Part shown: positions 9,111 to 17,157 of the stretch, in pieces
Layout: the number at the start of each line of letters is the position of its first letter
Position numbering within the stretch: position 1 is the stretch's first letter
Origin: Chitinophagaceae bacterium UBA1930
GTDB lineage: Bacteria > Bacteroidota > Bacteroidia > Chitinophagales > Chitinophagaceae
Reading direction: 5' to 3'
Assembly: GCA_002337145.1 (NCBI GenBank)
Contig: DDFK01000002.1
Coordinates: 964,490-1,028,489, forward strand
Length of the DNA stretch: 64,000 bases
The notes under the pieces: generated by a model
What the model was told of the DNA's origin: nothing
Database searches by the model: none
Seen by the model: the letters and a program-made list of their open reading frames with translations, nothing else
Program-made: the position numbers and the translations under genes

Positions 9111-9129
9111 TACATAGTTGAACTATGTA
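9111..9129. repeat. 19-bp perfect palindrome between convergent genes
   Basis: TACATAGTT-G-AACTATGTA, immediately after the FKBP terminator and 14 bp from the end of the convergent FAD oxidoreductase gene. It may be a termination hairpin for the minus-strand gene or a protein site. Confidence 0.5.
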
Positions 9130-9143
9130 CCATTTGATTTGCT

Positions 9144-10721
9144 TTAATGAAGAATGCTTGCTACCATATCTGCCACCCTTTCTCCATCCATACATGCACT
9201 TACGATTCCGCCGGCATAGCCTGCACCTTCGCCACATGGATACAAGTGCTGTATTTGTGGATGTTGCAGACTGTCGCTGTTTCTTGGAATACGGACGGGG
9301 GAGGATGTCCTGCTTTCCGTAGCAACCACAATGGCATCGTTGGTGTAATAACCTTTCATGCGTTTGCCAAAGGCCTTGATGCCTTCCTGCAAACTTTTGT
9401 GGACAAAGTTGGGCAGTATGTTTTTAAAATCGGCGGCTATAATGCCAGGTAAATAGGAACAGTCTGGCAATGATTGCGAAATTTTTCCATTGCAAAAATC
9501 AACCACCCTTAATGCAGGTGCAACAGACTTTCCGCCACCGGCTTCGTATGCTTTCTGTTCAACTGATTGCTGAAACTCCATCAATGTTAACGGCGTGCCT
9601 GCCTGGCTTCCTTTAAACTTTGCAAGCTGCAGGCTTTCCTCATCCACACTTACCACCATGCCACTGTTTGCATAAGGATTGTTGCGTTTGCTGGGGCTCC
9701 AGCCGTTTACCACCAACTCATTGGGGCCAGTAGCAGCGGGTGCTATAATGCCACCGGGGCACATGCAGAAGCTGAACACGCCACGTCCGTTTACCTGTTC
9801 TACCAAACTGTACGAAGCCGGTGGCAAATAATCGCCCCTTACGGCACAATGGTACTGTGCGGCATCAATAATACTTTGTGGATGTTCTATACGTATGCCT
9901 AAAGCAAAAGGCTTTGCTTCAATTAAAATATTCTTTTGGTGCAACAGTTCAAAAATATCCCTTGCACTATGGCCTGTTGCAAGAATAACCGCCTGTCCAG
10001 TGATAGTATCGCCATCAAAAGTTTGCACACCTTTAATAGAGTTGCCTTCAATAATAAAATCAGTTACTTTTTTCTGGAACCTTACCTCGCCACCATGTTC
10101 TATAATGGCTTCACGCATGGCAGTAATAATATGCGGCAGTTTATTGGTACCAATATGCGGATGTGCTTCGTACAGTATTTTTTCCTCGGCACCAAACTGT
10201 ACAAATAGGTTCAATATCCGGTTTATATTGCCACGCTTGTTGCTTCGTGTGTACAGTTTCCCATCGCTATACGTGCCTGCACCGCCTTCGCCAAAACAAT
10301 AATTGCTCTCGGGATTTACGGTACCTTCTTTATTCAATGCAGCCAGGTCCCTTCTTCTTGCACGTACATCTTTGCCACGCTCCAGTACAATGGGTTTTAT
10401 GCCCATTTCCAATAATCTCAATGCCGCAAATAGTCCTGCAGGGCCTGCACCCACAATAATGACCTTGTTTTTTGCCTTGCTGACATCTTTAAAAGTAACG
10501 GGTACCACTACTCTTTGGTGGTATGGTTCGTTGATAAAAGTCTGCAACGTGAGGTTTATCCAAACCTGTTGCCTGCTTCTTGCATCGATGCTTTGTTTAA
10601 GTCTGTAAAAGCCTGTTATATCGCTTTCGGCTTTGCCGATGGACTGTGCAAGCTGTCTTTTTATTACAGCATCATTCGATGCTTCGGAGGGAGTGAGCTT
10701 TAGGGATATTTCTTGTATCAT
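9144..10721 (-). CDS. FAD-dependent oxidoreductase (COG2509-type)
   Basis: 525 residues. VIIVGAGPAGLFAALRLLE near residue 90 is the dinucleotide-binding loop for FAD; FGEGGAGTYSDGKLYTR, VILATGHSARDIFELLH and the C-terminal YPCGEGAGYAGGIVSACMDG match the family called uncharacterised FAD-dependent dehydrogenases (COG2509). The N-terminal 80 residues are the family's extra domain. The substrate is not known for the family. It is convergent with the FKBP gene. Confidence 0.85.
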   Translation of the reverse strand: MIQEISLKLTPSEASNDAVIKRQLAQSIGKAESDITGFYRLKQSIDARSRQQVWINLTLQTFINEPYHQRVVVPVTFKDVSKAKNKVIIVGAGPAGLFAALRLLEMGIKPIVLERGKDVRARRRDLAALNKEGTVNPESNYCFGEGGAGTYSDGKLYTRSNKRGNINRILNLFVQFGAEEKILYEAHPHIGTNKLPHIITAMREAIIEHGGEVRFQKKVTDFIIEGNSIKGVQTFDGDTITGQAVILATGHSARDIFELLHQKNILIEAKPFALGIRIEHPQSIIDAAQYHCAVRGDYLPPASYSLVEQVNGRGVFSFCMCPGGIIAPAATGPNELVVNGWSPSKRNNPYANSGMVVSVDEESLQLAKFKGSQAGTPLTLMEFQQSVEQKAYEAGGGKSVAPALRVVDFCNGKISQSLPDCSYLPGIIAADFKNILPNFVHKSLQEGIKAFGKRMKGYYTNDAIVVATESRTSSPVRIPRNSDSLQHPQIQHLYPCGEGAGYAGGIVSACMDGERVADMVASILH

Positions 10722-10772
10722 ATACTGTTAGGTGTTTATCCTAAAAAAGTATGTATTGATTTGTTGTATATG

Positions 10773-10819
10773 ATGCAGGATGTGTGATATTTTGAAAAGG
10801 AGAACCACACATCCTGCAT
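10773..10819. repeat. Perfect 14-bp inverted repeat downstream of the DUF3127 gene
   Basis: ATGCAGGATGTGTG (10773-10786) and its exact complement CACACATCCTGCAT (10806-10819) flank a 19-nt loop, 8 bp after the DUF3127 stop on the minus strand. The position suits a terminator hairpin, but no T run follows, so a processed RNA end or protein site is also possible. Confidence 0.6.
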
Positions 10820-10826
10820 TGTGAAA

Positions 10827-11204
10827 TTAAAATGGTAAATCATCAACATTATCTGTTGGTGCATTATCCGGAACAAAGCTTGGTGGGGCATCGCTTGCAG
10901 CTTCACTGCCCAGTTTCACTGTTTCCATTCTCCATGCATCCAAGTTGGTTATATAGTTTTCTTTGCCATCTTTAACCCACTTTGTTCCTTTCAGGTTAAA
11001 CTGCACTTTTACATCATCGCCAATATTGAACCTATCAACCATTTCGGTCTTGTCTTGAACACATTGAAACTTTACATAGTTTGTAATTACACGCCCGCCA
11101 ATATCTTCTGATTTTTCAATAACGAATTCCCTTGTCTTGAATGTTTCTGTGCGTTGCACCACATTGAATTTTGCTACTAATTTTCCTACAACTTCGTAAC
11201 TCAT
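10827..11204 (-). CDS. DUF3127 domain protein (OB-fold-like)
   Basis: 125 residues from the ATG at 11204. MSYEVVGKLVAKFNVVQRTETFKTREFVIE and the acidic tail ending DNVDDLPF match DUF3127, a small Bacteroidota family resembling OB-fold single-strand binding proteins, including their acidic DDLPF tip. Role unknown; a nucleic-acid-binding function is inferred from that resemblance. It is transcribed away from the hypothetical gene and dnaA. Confidence 0.75.
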   Translation of the reverse strand: MSYEVVGKLVAKFNVVQRTETFKTREFVIEKSEDIGGRVITNYVKFQCVQDKTEMVDRFNIGDDVKVQFNLKGTKWVKDGKENYITNLDAWRMETVKLGSEAASDAPPSFVPDNAPTDNVDDLPF

Positions 11205-11319
11205 AATTATTATTATTTCACCCGAAAATAGAGGTATTTTATTTCCTTTTTTGCAGAAAAAAAATCTTTTTAATTGGCGGCTAAAAGTTGTACATTTCAA
11301 TCTACAATAAAAGTGAGCC

Positions 11320-11784
11320 ATGTTATCCAAAAATCCACCAGCAACCAATGCAGTCCTACAACCAGTTTCCTGTAACGTGAATGCTACTGATAACTATACG
11401 GCCAATACTGTGGATACCTTGCAATATATAATAGACCGTTTTTTCTACTTGCATACAACTTCAGCAACCCACAATAGCGTGTTTGTTGAAAACATTACTG
11501 TGCAAGGGTTTGCGTGGATGTACGGAATTGGGGATAAGTGGGCTGAGGATAAAATGGGGGAAGAAAAATTTAAAAAAGGGAATTTGTATGGCAAGTCAAT
11601 AAAGGGTACTTCTTTAACAATTAATAAAGCTAAAAGCCCACATGTGTTAACAACTAATGCAACTGTTAGTGAGGTTGAATGCAAGCATATTTTGTCCGTA
11701 ACAGCCATCAATTTTTTTTATAAAAATCAACAAAAAAATTTGCTGGAAATGAATACTGTTGTAATAGGGAAAAATACAAGCTAA
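11320..11784 (+). CDS. Hypothetical protein upstream of dnaA
   Basis: A 154-residue open frame with ATG start, AT-rich, with no motif I recognise and no signal peptide or membrane segment. It lies between the divergent DUF3127 gene and dnaA in the same direction as dnaA. Coding status is uncertain: composition is less convincing than that of its neighbours. Confidence 0.35.
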   Translation: MLSKNPPATNAVLQPVSCNVNATDNYTANTVDTLQYIIDRFFYLHTTSATHNSVFVENITVQGFAWMYGIGDKWAEDKMGEEKFKKGNLYGKSIKGTSLTINKAKSPHVLTTNATVSEVECKHILSVTAINFFYKNQQKNLLEMNTVVIGKNTS

Positions 11785-11924
11785 TAAAAAATTTTTTTTT
11801 CAACATTTAATATCCATATTGCACCTCCTTCCAAAAAATGTTTTGCACATATCAACATGGGTGGAGATGGGGAGGAAACAAAAGAGCAAACAACCTTAAC
11901 TCACTATATTATTTAGATTATTGT

Positions 11925-13352
11925 ATGCCTAAAACTGCTGAATCTGTTTGGACCAATTGTTTGAAAATTATTAAGGACATTGTTGAGTGGCAACATTTCA
12001 AAACATGGTTCGAGCCTATTAATCCTGTTGAACTAAAAAGCAACGTATTAATGATACAAGTGCCTAGCCAATTCTTTTACGAGTATTTGGAAGAGCACTA
12101 TGTAAACCTTTTGGCAAAAACCCTGAAACGTGAGTTGGGTAAAGAGGCAAGATTGGAATACCGCATCATGGTGGATAGCGGTAATGGCCGTAACGGTAGC
12201 ATGGATGTACCAGCCAGTGGTATGAAGACATACAACAACAACGAAATGAATTTTCCCTTGGTGATTGACAACCCTGTGAAAAATCCGTTTGTTATTCCCG
12301 GGCTCAAAAAAATGCAGATAGACCCGCAATTGAATGCCCAGTACACTTTTGATTCTTTTGTGGAAGGCGACAGCAACCGTGTGGCCCGCCGTGCCGGTAA
12401 AACGGTGGCAGAAAAACCGGGAGCCAATTCTTTTAATCCGTTGGTTATTTATGGTGGCGTAGGTTTAGGCAAGACGCATTTGGCACAGGCTATCGGTAAT
12501 GATGTAAAACGTGCACATCCCAACAAAGTGGTACTGTATGTAAGCAGCGAAAAATTCATCAACCAATTTCAGGACCATGGCCGCAACAATGCCATTAACG
12601 ATTTCATACACTTTTACCAGTTGATAGATGTATTGATTATAGATGATGTGCAGTTTTTTGCCCGTGCCGAAAAAAGCCAGGACGCTTTCTTTGCCATCTT
12701 TAATCATTTGCACCAAAGCGGCAAGCAGTTGGTACTTACATCAGACAAAGCACCTAAGGATCTGGATGGCATGCAAGAACGTTTGCTGAGCCGTTTCCGC
12801 TGGGGGCTGAGTGCCGACCTGCAAGTGCCCGATTACGAAACAAGGATCGAGATCCTTGAGCGTAAAATGAAGAACGATGGTTTGGACATGCCAAAAGAAG
12901 TGATCAAGTATGTTGCTTACAACATCAATACAAACGTACGTGAGTTGGAAGGTGCATTGATTTCCCTGTTGGCCCAATCATCATTGAACAAAAAGGAAAT
13001 AGACCTGGAACTTGCCAAAAAAGTATTAAGGAATTTTGTAAAGACCAGCAGCAAAGAAATTACTATTGATGCCATACAGAAAATGGTATGCGAATACTTT
13101 GACGTACCTTATGAAAGGTTATTGCACAAAACAAGGAAACGTGAAATTGTACAGGCACGTCAAATAACCATGTACCTGGCAAAAGCCTTTACTAAGAATT
13201 CATTGAAAACAATTGGTGAGCATTTTGGCGGTCGCGACCATACCACTGTTATACACTCCTGCCAAACGGTGAAAGACCTGATGGATACTGATTCCATCTT
13301 CCGTGAAAATGTAATGGAACTTACGCAGAAGGTACAGCTTGCGGCGATGTAG
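11925..13352 (+). CDS. dnaA: Chromosomal replication initiator DnaA
   Basis: 475 residues from the ATG at 11925 (MPKTAESVWTNCLKII), the usual DnaA start. It has the N-terminal DnaB-interacting domain, the AAA+ core with Walker A GGVGLGKTH (about 177-185) and Walker B IIDDVQFF, and the C-terminal helix-turn-helix signature GGRDHTTVIHSC that reads DnaA boxes. DnaA opens oriC and starts replication. No DnaA-box cluster is visible next to the gene, so oriC is probably elsewhere. The upstream in-frame ATG at 11838 would add unrelated residues. Confidence 0.97.
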   Translation: MPKTAESVWTNCLKIIKDIVEWQHFKTWFEPINPVELKSNVLMIQVPSQFFYEYLEEHYVNLLAKTLKRELGKEARLEYRIMVDSGNGRNGSMDVPASGMKTYNNNEMNFPLVIDNPVKNPFVIPGLKKMQIDPQLNAQYTFDSFVEGDSNRVARRAGKTVAEKPGANSFNPLVIYGGVGLGKTHLAQAIGNDVKRAHPNKVVLYVSSEKFINQFQDHGRNNAINDFIHFYQLIDVLIIDDVQFFARAEKSQDAFFAIFNHLHQSGKQLVLTSDKAPKDLDGMQERLLSRFRWGLSADLQVPDYETRIEILERKMKNDGLDMPKEVIKYVAYNINTNVRELEGALISLLAQSSLNKKEIDLELAKKVLRNFVKTSSKEITIDAIQKMVCEYFDVPYERLLHKTRKREIVQARQITMYLAKAFTKNSLKTIGEHFGGRDHTTVIHSCQTVKDLMDTDSIFRENVMELTQKVQLAAM

Positions 13353-13380
13353 ATCATTAAATTCCAAATAAGAAAATACC

Positions 13381-13414
13381 AAATCCCAAGTTCAAAATAG
13401 CTTGGGATTTTTAT
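13381..13414 (+). terminator. Terminator after dnaA
   Basis: Perfect 10-bp stem AAATCCCAAG / CTTGGGATTT with a 10-nt loop, ending in TTTATTTC. Confidence 0.85.
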
Positions 13415-13448
13415 TTCAAAAAAAAGTTGAAGGAATTTGGAATTTGTT

Positions 13449-13478
13449 TTTGGAATTTACTTTTACCTACTATATTTG
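13449..13478 (+). promoter_or_regulatory. Bacteroidota-type promoter for tRNA-Ser
   Basis: TTTG (13449-13452), an 18-bp spacer and TATATTTG (13471-13478) match the -33/-7 consensus (TTTG and TAnnTTTG) of the primary sigma factor of Bacteroidota. The tRNA begins 35 bp later. Confidence 0.7.
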
Positions 13479-13513
13479 CAGCCCTCTCGCTATAGCAGAG
13501 AGGTACTAAGGTT

Positions 13514-13602
13514 GGTGAGGTGGATGAGTGGCTGAAATCAGTAGTTTGCTAAACTGCCGTACGGGTTAAACTGTACCAAGGGTTCGAATCCCTTCCTCAC
13601 CG
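13514..13602 (+). tRNA. tRNA-Ser (anticodon GCU)
   Basis: An 89-nt class II tRNA. The acceptor stem pairs ggtgagg (13514-13520) with cctcacc (13595-13601), with discriminator G; the CCA end is not encoded. The anticodon stem gtagt/actgc holds the loop ttgctaa, giving anticodon GCT at 13548-13550, which reads AGC/AGU serine codons. A long variable arm and a T arm with ggttcgaatcc are present. Its 3' end is the integration site of the 25-kb element. Confidence 0.95.
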
Positions 13603-13604
13603 CA
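13589..13604 (+). repeat. attL core (16-bp direct repeat)
   Basis: tcccttcctcaccgca, covering the 3' half of the T arm, the acceptor stem and two bases beyond. An exact copy lies at 39,024-39,039, and the flanking bases differ on both sides. Integration restores a complete tRNA gene at this end. Confidence 0.92.
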
Positions 13605-13613
13605 GTTTCTTCC

Positions 13614-13640
13614 AAAACCCTTTATTTTAAAGGGTTTTAT
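13614..13640 (+). terminator. Element-borne terminator for the tRNA-Ser transcript
   Basis: AAAACCCTTT (13614-13623) and AAAGGGTTTT (13629-13638) form a perfect 10-bp stem with a short loop and a 3' T-rich end, 11 bp past the tRNA. It lies on the element side of attL, so it replaces the host terminator that integration displaced. Confidence 0.85.
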
Positions 13641-13722
13641 TGTTTAACTAGTCTACGGAACCCAAAGCCGTGGACCACTTATAGCAATCAGGTTCGCACA
13701 CCGGTGCAAACATTGAAACGCT

Positions 13723-14913
13723 ATGAGAAAAAAAATTTTGTCTCCAAAAATCTACCCGCTGGATGGGGACATGCGTAAGTTCTGGCTTATTAAGTGGTAC
13801 GATGCCACAGGAAAGCCCTGCAAGATTTACGGGAACATGAACAGCCTCCCAACTAAAGCACTCCGCCTTAAAGAAGCAAACAGGCTCATTGCGGAAATAC
13901 TTTCACCAGGCATCAAGGACGATAAGAGAAAAACCGATCTTGTTGGCCAGCTATCCGATTTACTGGAGTACAAAAAACCAATGATGGAATGGGCCAGCTA
14001 TACAAGCTATTCTACCATCCTGCGTGCATTTGCACTTTGGTACAGGAAAGCAAGGGCAGAGAACAAAGACACAGTTGCTGGTGACTACATAAGGCACATG
14101 CATGTAATAGGGCTGCACAAGAACACGATACGCAACCGGTTAATGGTACTGCGTGGGCTTGTAAAGGAACTCATACCGCACAAGCAGTTGCACAACCCAT
14201 TTGATGGCATCAAGGCAAAGAGGGTAAAGGCACAGAGCAAGTTACCATTTACGGACAACCAGTTAATGGAACTGCTGCCAGTTGTTGAACAGGAAGACCC
14301 ACAGCTAAGGGATGCTATAGACTTCTGCTTCTACCTTTTCTTCCGTCCAAAGGAGATCAGGGCATTGAAGATTTCGCACATACTTTTTGAACCGATGCAG
14401 GTGATCGCAAGCGATGATGTATTAAAGGATGATGACAATTATTTGAAAGCAATCCCATTGGGCATGTACAGGCATATTGAAAAATATAAGGGCTACCCAC
14501 CGGAGTACTATATCTTTTCAAAAGACGGACTGCCCGGACCTGAAAGGTTGAGCCGTGACCATATTAGCAGGCGTATGACAGATATTTTAAGAAGACTGAA
14601 CTATCACAAGCGGTACACACTCTACAGCTTCGTACATACCGGCATCATGATGGCAGAAAGGGCGGGCATCCCGCACAAACAGTTGCAGTTGCAAAAAGGG
14701 CATGCAAATTTGCAAATGCTGGAAGAATACCTTAAGGACATTAAAATAACCACTGGCATGCAATTGGTGAACGACTTCCCTTCCTTGCCTGCATCCACCG
14801 GTAAAGAAAATATCCTTCCTGCTTCCGGCACGCAACGGTTAAATACATGTTACTGGCCCGCACCAACAAATAGCCTGGTATTACCAGGTAGTTACCATGG
14901 GAAGCAACAGTAA
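13723..14913 (+). CDS. int: Tyrosine recombinase / integrase
   Basis: 396 residues. It has an N-terminal arm-binding-like part, a SAM-like core-binding domain (about 95-165) and a catalytic domain. Visible active-site candidates are Arg208 (FFRPKEIRAL), His305 (YSFVHTG), His327 (KGHANLQ) and the nucleophile Tyr336 (LEEYLKD). As in many Bacteroidota phage integrases, the usual HxxR of box II reads HTGI, so the second arginine is not where expected. It lies 118 bp from attL and would integrate and excise the element. The last 50 residues beyond the catalytic domain are unassigned. It is convergent with the late operon. Confidence 0.9.
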   Translation: MRKKILSPKIYPLDGDMRKFWLIKWYDATGKPCKIYGNMNSLPTKALRLKEANRLIAEILSPGIKDDKRKTDLVGQLSDLLEYKKPMMEWASYTSYSTILRAFALWYRKARAENKDTVAGDYIRHMHVIGLHKNTIRNRLMVLRGLVKELIPHKQLHNPFDGIKAKRVKAQSKLPFTDNQLMELLPVVEQEDPQLRDAIDFCFYLFFRPKEIRALKISHILFEPMQVIASDDVLKDDDNYLKAIPLGMYRHIEKYKGYPPEYYIFSKDGLPGPERLSRDHISRRMTDILRRLNYHKRYTLYSFVHTGIMMAERAGIPHKQLQLQKGHANLQMLEEYLKDIKITTGMQLVNDFPSLPASTGKENILPASGTQRLNTCYWPAPTNSLVLPGSYHGKQQ

Positions 14914-14934
14914 AAAACACGGTACTGCAGCAAC

Positions 14935-14964
14935 ACAAAAAAGCCCGGTGTGGAAACACCAGGC
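14935..14964 (-). terminator. Terminator at the end of the late operon
   Basis: Minus-strand stem AGCCtGGTGT / ACACCgGGCT with a 4-nt loop, then a T run (complement of 14,936-14,942). It stops the long structural transcript before the convergent integrase gene. Confidence 0.85.
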
Positions 14965-14997
14965 TTAACCAAAACTGACTGCTTATGAGAAAGCGTT

Positions 14998-15144
14998 CTA
15001 TTTCTTGCGAGCCGCAGCCCTTTTGGCTGTGGCCAATTTTTTCTTTGCTGTTTTCAGCTTGCGTGTAGCGGCTGTAACTGTTTTGCTTAAAGCCTTCACA
15101 CTCGGTTTGCGTTTTTTAGCCGCCGCTTTTCTTTTTACTGGCAT
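14998..15144 (-). CDS. 48-residue Lys/Ala-rich basic protein, probable virion DNA-binding protein
   Basis: Starting at the ATG at 15,144, the protein is almost entirely Lys, Arg, Ala, Thr and Ser, with runs such as KTAKKKLATAKRAAARKK, resembling histone H1 tails and the C-terminal tails of bacterial DNA-compacting proteins. It is the last gene of the late operon. A role in condensing the packaged genome is inferred from composition and position. Longer upstream reading in this frame overlaps the preceding gene and was rejected. Confidence 0.65.
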   Translation of the reverse strand: MPVKRKAAAKKRKPSVKALSKTVTAATRKLKTAKKKLATAKRAAARKK

Positions 15145-15176
15145 GATTGAAAATTTATAGTTTGATAATAAAAGCC

Positions 15177-15386
15177 TTATTGTAAGTCGCCGTCCTGTAG
15201 CGTTACCGGTGCCCGCGTGGCATACTTCCTGGCAATCCTGTCCGCCTTGACTGCGAACGCACCTGCTTTTGTTGTCAGGATATTGAGGTACCGTTTTGTA
15301 TCGCCACCGCCAATGTTCTCTCCACTGCAAATCGTTGCATCCAGTGCCATCGCTTCGTCAACGGTGTCAAATAGGTAGCATTGCAT
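15177..15386 (-). CDS. Hypothetical late protein (69 aa)
   Basis: Small soluble protein starting 4 bp after the LamG-like gene. It has no recognised motif or membrane helix. Its place between the spike-like genes and the basic protein gene suggests a minor virion or assembly component, but the function is unknown. Confidence 0.6.
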   Translation of the reverse strand: MQCYLFDTVDEAMALDATICSGENIGGGDTKRYLNILTTKAGAFAVKADRIARKYATRAPVTLQDGDLQ

Positions 15387-15389
15387 AGG

Positions 15390-16178
15390 TTAGTAGATTT
15401 TATAGTGTTCATTTATAAAATTCTCAATGCCTGCCCTATCTGCTGCTTTGTCGGATGGATAGGAAATGAACTCGGTTAAAAATCCACCAGGTTCATTGTA
15501 CGACGCTTCGCCAAAAGCCAACGGGCCATAGTCCACGGCGGTATTGTCAACGAGCGTTACTGCTCCCGCATTCTTGAAAATTGATAATGTGGCGTTGCCT
15601 ACCAACAGTGATACAAGCACGTTTTCATAAGCTGCGGCAAACTCGTCTGCCTGTACCACATACGCCAACCTTACTGCTGTATGGTCTGCCCTGACAGGGC
15701 TAATAAAGGAACTCCTGTCGACTGAATGTATCAGCCTGTAGTTGGATTCGCCTTCCTGTTGGCAGGCGAAGAAGAAGCTGTACGGCTTGTTGATCGTGTA
15801 TGCTGTCGCCAACTGGTTGAAAGCAAAAATCTTTATTGCCGGGTAACTGTTCGACATTGTCACTGCACCGCTGATCGCAATGTATGGCTGCAATGAACCG
15901 GTGGACTGTGTCGCGTTCCTGCCGTTGCCGCTCTGGTCGTACCAGGTCACTACCTGCCCATGCCCGGAGCCAACAAAAGCAAGCAAAGCTGTTGTGTCCA
16001 GCACATCGCCCTTGAACCCGAAATCCATCTCTGCACTGTCACTGCTACGGCGGACCTTCATGCAGTTGCCGGTGTAGCCGCCCCTCAGCTTCGATGTAGA
16101 GAAAGCGACCCCTGCATTGGGGTATGCATCCAGTAAAAATGCAGGCCTGTTGTTACAGAAGAATTGTCCCATTAGCAT
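15390..16178 (-). CDS. Arabinofuranosidase-B/LamG-like jelly-roll protein, probable receptor-binding spike
   Basis: 262 residues. YTGNCMKVRRSSDSAEMDFG, VTWYDQSGNGRNATQ and the C-terminal AGIENFINEHYKIY match the concanavalin-like domain found in AbfB catalytic domains and in many Bacteroidota phage tail or spike proteins. A carbohydrate-binding or carbohydrate-cleaving role at the host surface is inferred. Its ATG overlaps the stop of the preceding gene (TGATG), implying translational coupling; a second ATG two codons in (16,172) is equally possible. Confidence 0.7.
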   Translation of the reverse strand: MLMGQFFCNNRPAFLLDAYPNAGVAFSTSKLRGGYTGNCMKVRRSSDSAEMDFGFKGDVLDTTALLAFVGSGHGQVVTWYDQSGNGRNATQSTGSLQPYIAISGAVTMSNSYPAIKIFAFNQLATAYTINKPYSFFFACQQEGESNYRLIHSVDRSSFISPVRADHTAVRLAYVVQADEFAAAYENVLVSLLVGNATLSIFKNAGAVTLVDNTAVDYGPLAFGEASYNEPGGFLTEFISYPSDKAADRAGIENFINEHYKIY

Positions 16179-17155
16179 CAGTTGTAGTTTTTGCCGTAGT
16201 TGCAGTAAATAGTTCCGTTGACCTTGTAGAAAGTCAGTATGTCCTCCGCATTGGGTGCAGGTGTCAGCGTCACGCCACCATTGCCACCGGTCACTACCTT
16301 GCAGGCCGGCAGTGTCAATGTCCTGCCTCCTGTGGCATCCTGTGCAACAACAAGCGTAAGGTTCATGCCTTCATCGAACCCGTTGAAGGAAAGTGTGCGG
16401 TTGCCGCCCAGTACCACGTATGCACCACGCAGTAGCGTCGCATCGAAAACGATATTAGCCCCGTCCACAAGTACGGCAGTTGCATATATCGTGTTCATGG
16501 AGGTTTCAAGGGCATGGATGGCTTTTAACCAGGCCGCTTCGTCTTCGCCTGCTGCTGGGAACACATTCTTTACAAGCAGGAAATTCGTTCCGTCAAAAAC
16601 ATAGTCAATCCTATGTACACGCCCATCAGCAGGTATGGAAAAAAACGTTGCCGTCCCTTCGTAATCACTAGCGTATAATGATGCGGCAGTAAAAGAAAAT
16701 TTATTGTCAGAATCGTTGTTTGTGATAATGATAAAGCCCGTCTGCCCTGCTGCCGGTACGGATGAAGTCTTTATATGAACACCCAGACCTGTTGGTGGGG
16801 CGTTGAGGTTGAATATTGCATTCCTGTCGTTAGCAATATCCCAGTCGCTTGTGTAGTTGTGGCCGGCTACAATGTTCAATGCAACCGGTGTTTCGTTGAT
16901 GGATGCACCGCCGGTGCCCAGCTTCTGCCAGCTTGCAGGGTTGCTTAAATCGTTCTCGTTGATGCACACGTACACGCCACGCTTTGATGCATCGGCATCC
17001 CAAACCGTAACAAAGAAGCCATTGAAAATATAGTTGCTTGCATCGAACAGGAGCAGGTCCGCATAGGAAGGGCAATACATACGCCCGTCCACCATGCCCT
17101 TGATCTTTACCTCAAAGTTTGCAGGGAAATTGAATGTGCCTTGTTGCCTTGCCAT
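16178..17155 (-). CDS. Spike or fibre-like virion protein
   Basis: 325 residues, beta-rich, no signal peptide or membrane helix. The C-terminal part (LLRGAYVVLGGNRTLSF..., NLTLVVAQDATGGRTLTLP, ILTFYKVNGTIYCNY) closely resembles the repeated beta-domains at the tips of phage fibres, and the N-terminal VDGRMYCPSYADLLLFDASN resembles domains seen in Bacteroidota phage structural proteins. It is probably part of the vertex spike with the two neighbouring genes. It lies 2 bp after the upstream spike-like gene. Confidence 0.6.
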   Translation of the reverse strand: MARQQGTFNFPANFEVKIKGMVDGRMYCPSYADLLLFDASNYIFNGFFVTVWDADASKRGVYVCINENDLSNPASWQKLGTGGASINETPVALNIVAGHNYTSDWDIANDRNAIFNLNAPPTGLGVHIKTSSVPAAGQTGFIIITNNDSDNKFSFTAASLYASDYEGTATFFSIPADGRVHRIDYVFDGTNFLLVKNVFPAAGEDEAAWLKAIHALETSMNTIYATAVLVDGANIVFDATLLRGAYVVLGGNRTLSFNGFDEGMNLTLVVAQDATGGRTLTLPACKVVTGGNGGVTLTPAPNAEDILTFYKVNGTIYCNYGKNYN

Positions 17156-17157
17156 AG

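Noticed and set aside
11205..11924. oriC next to dnaA
   Set aside because: No cluster of TTATNCACA-like boxes was found in the intergenic regions on either side of dnaA.
15005..15330. Longer reading of the basic protein (110 residues)
   Set aside because: The extra N-terminal part overlaps the 69-residue gene in another frame and has Trp/Arg/Cys-rich text unlike a protein.
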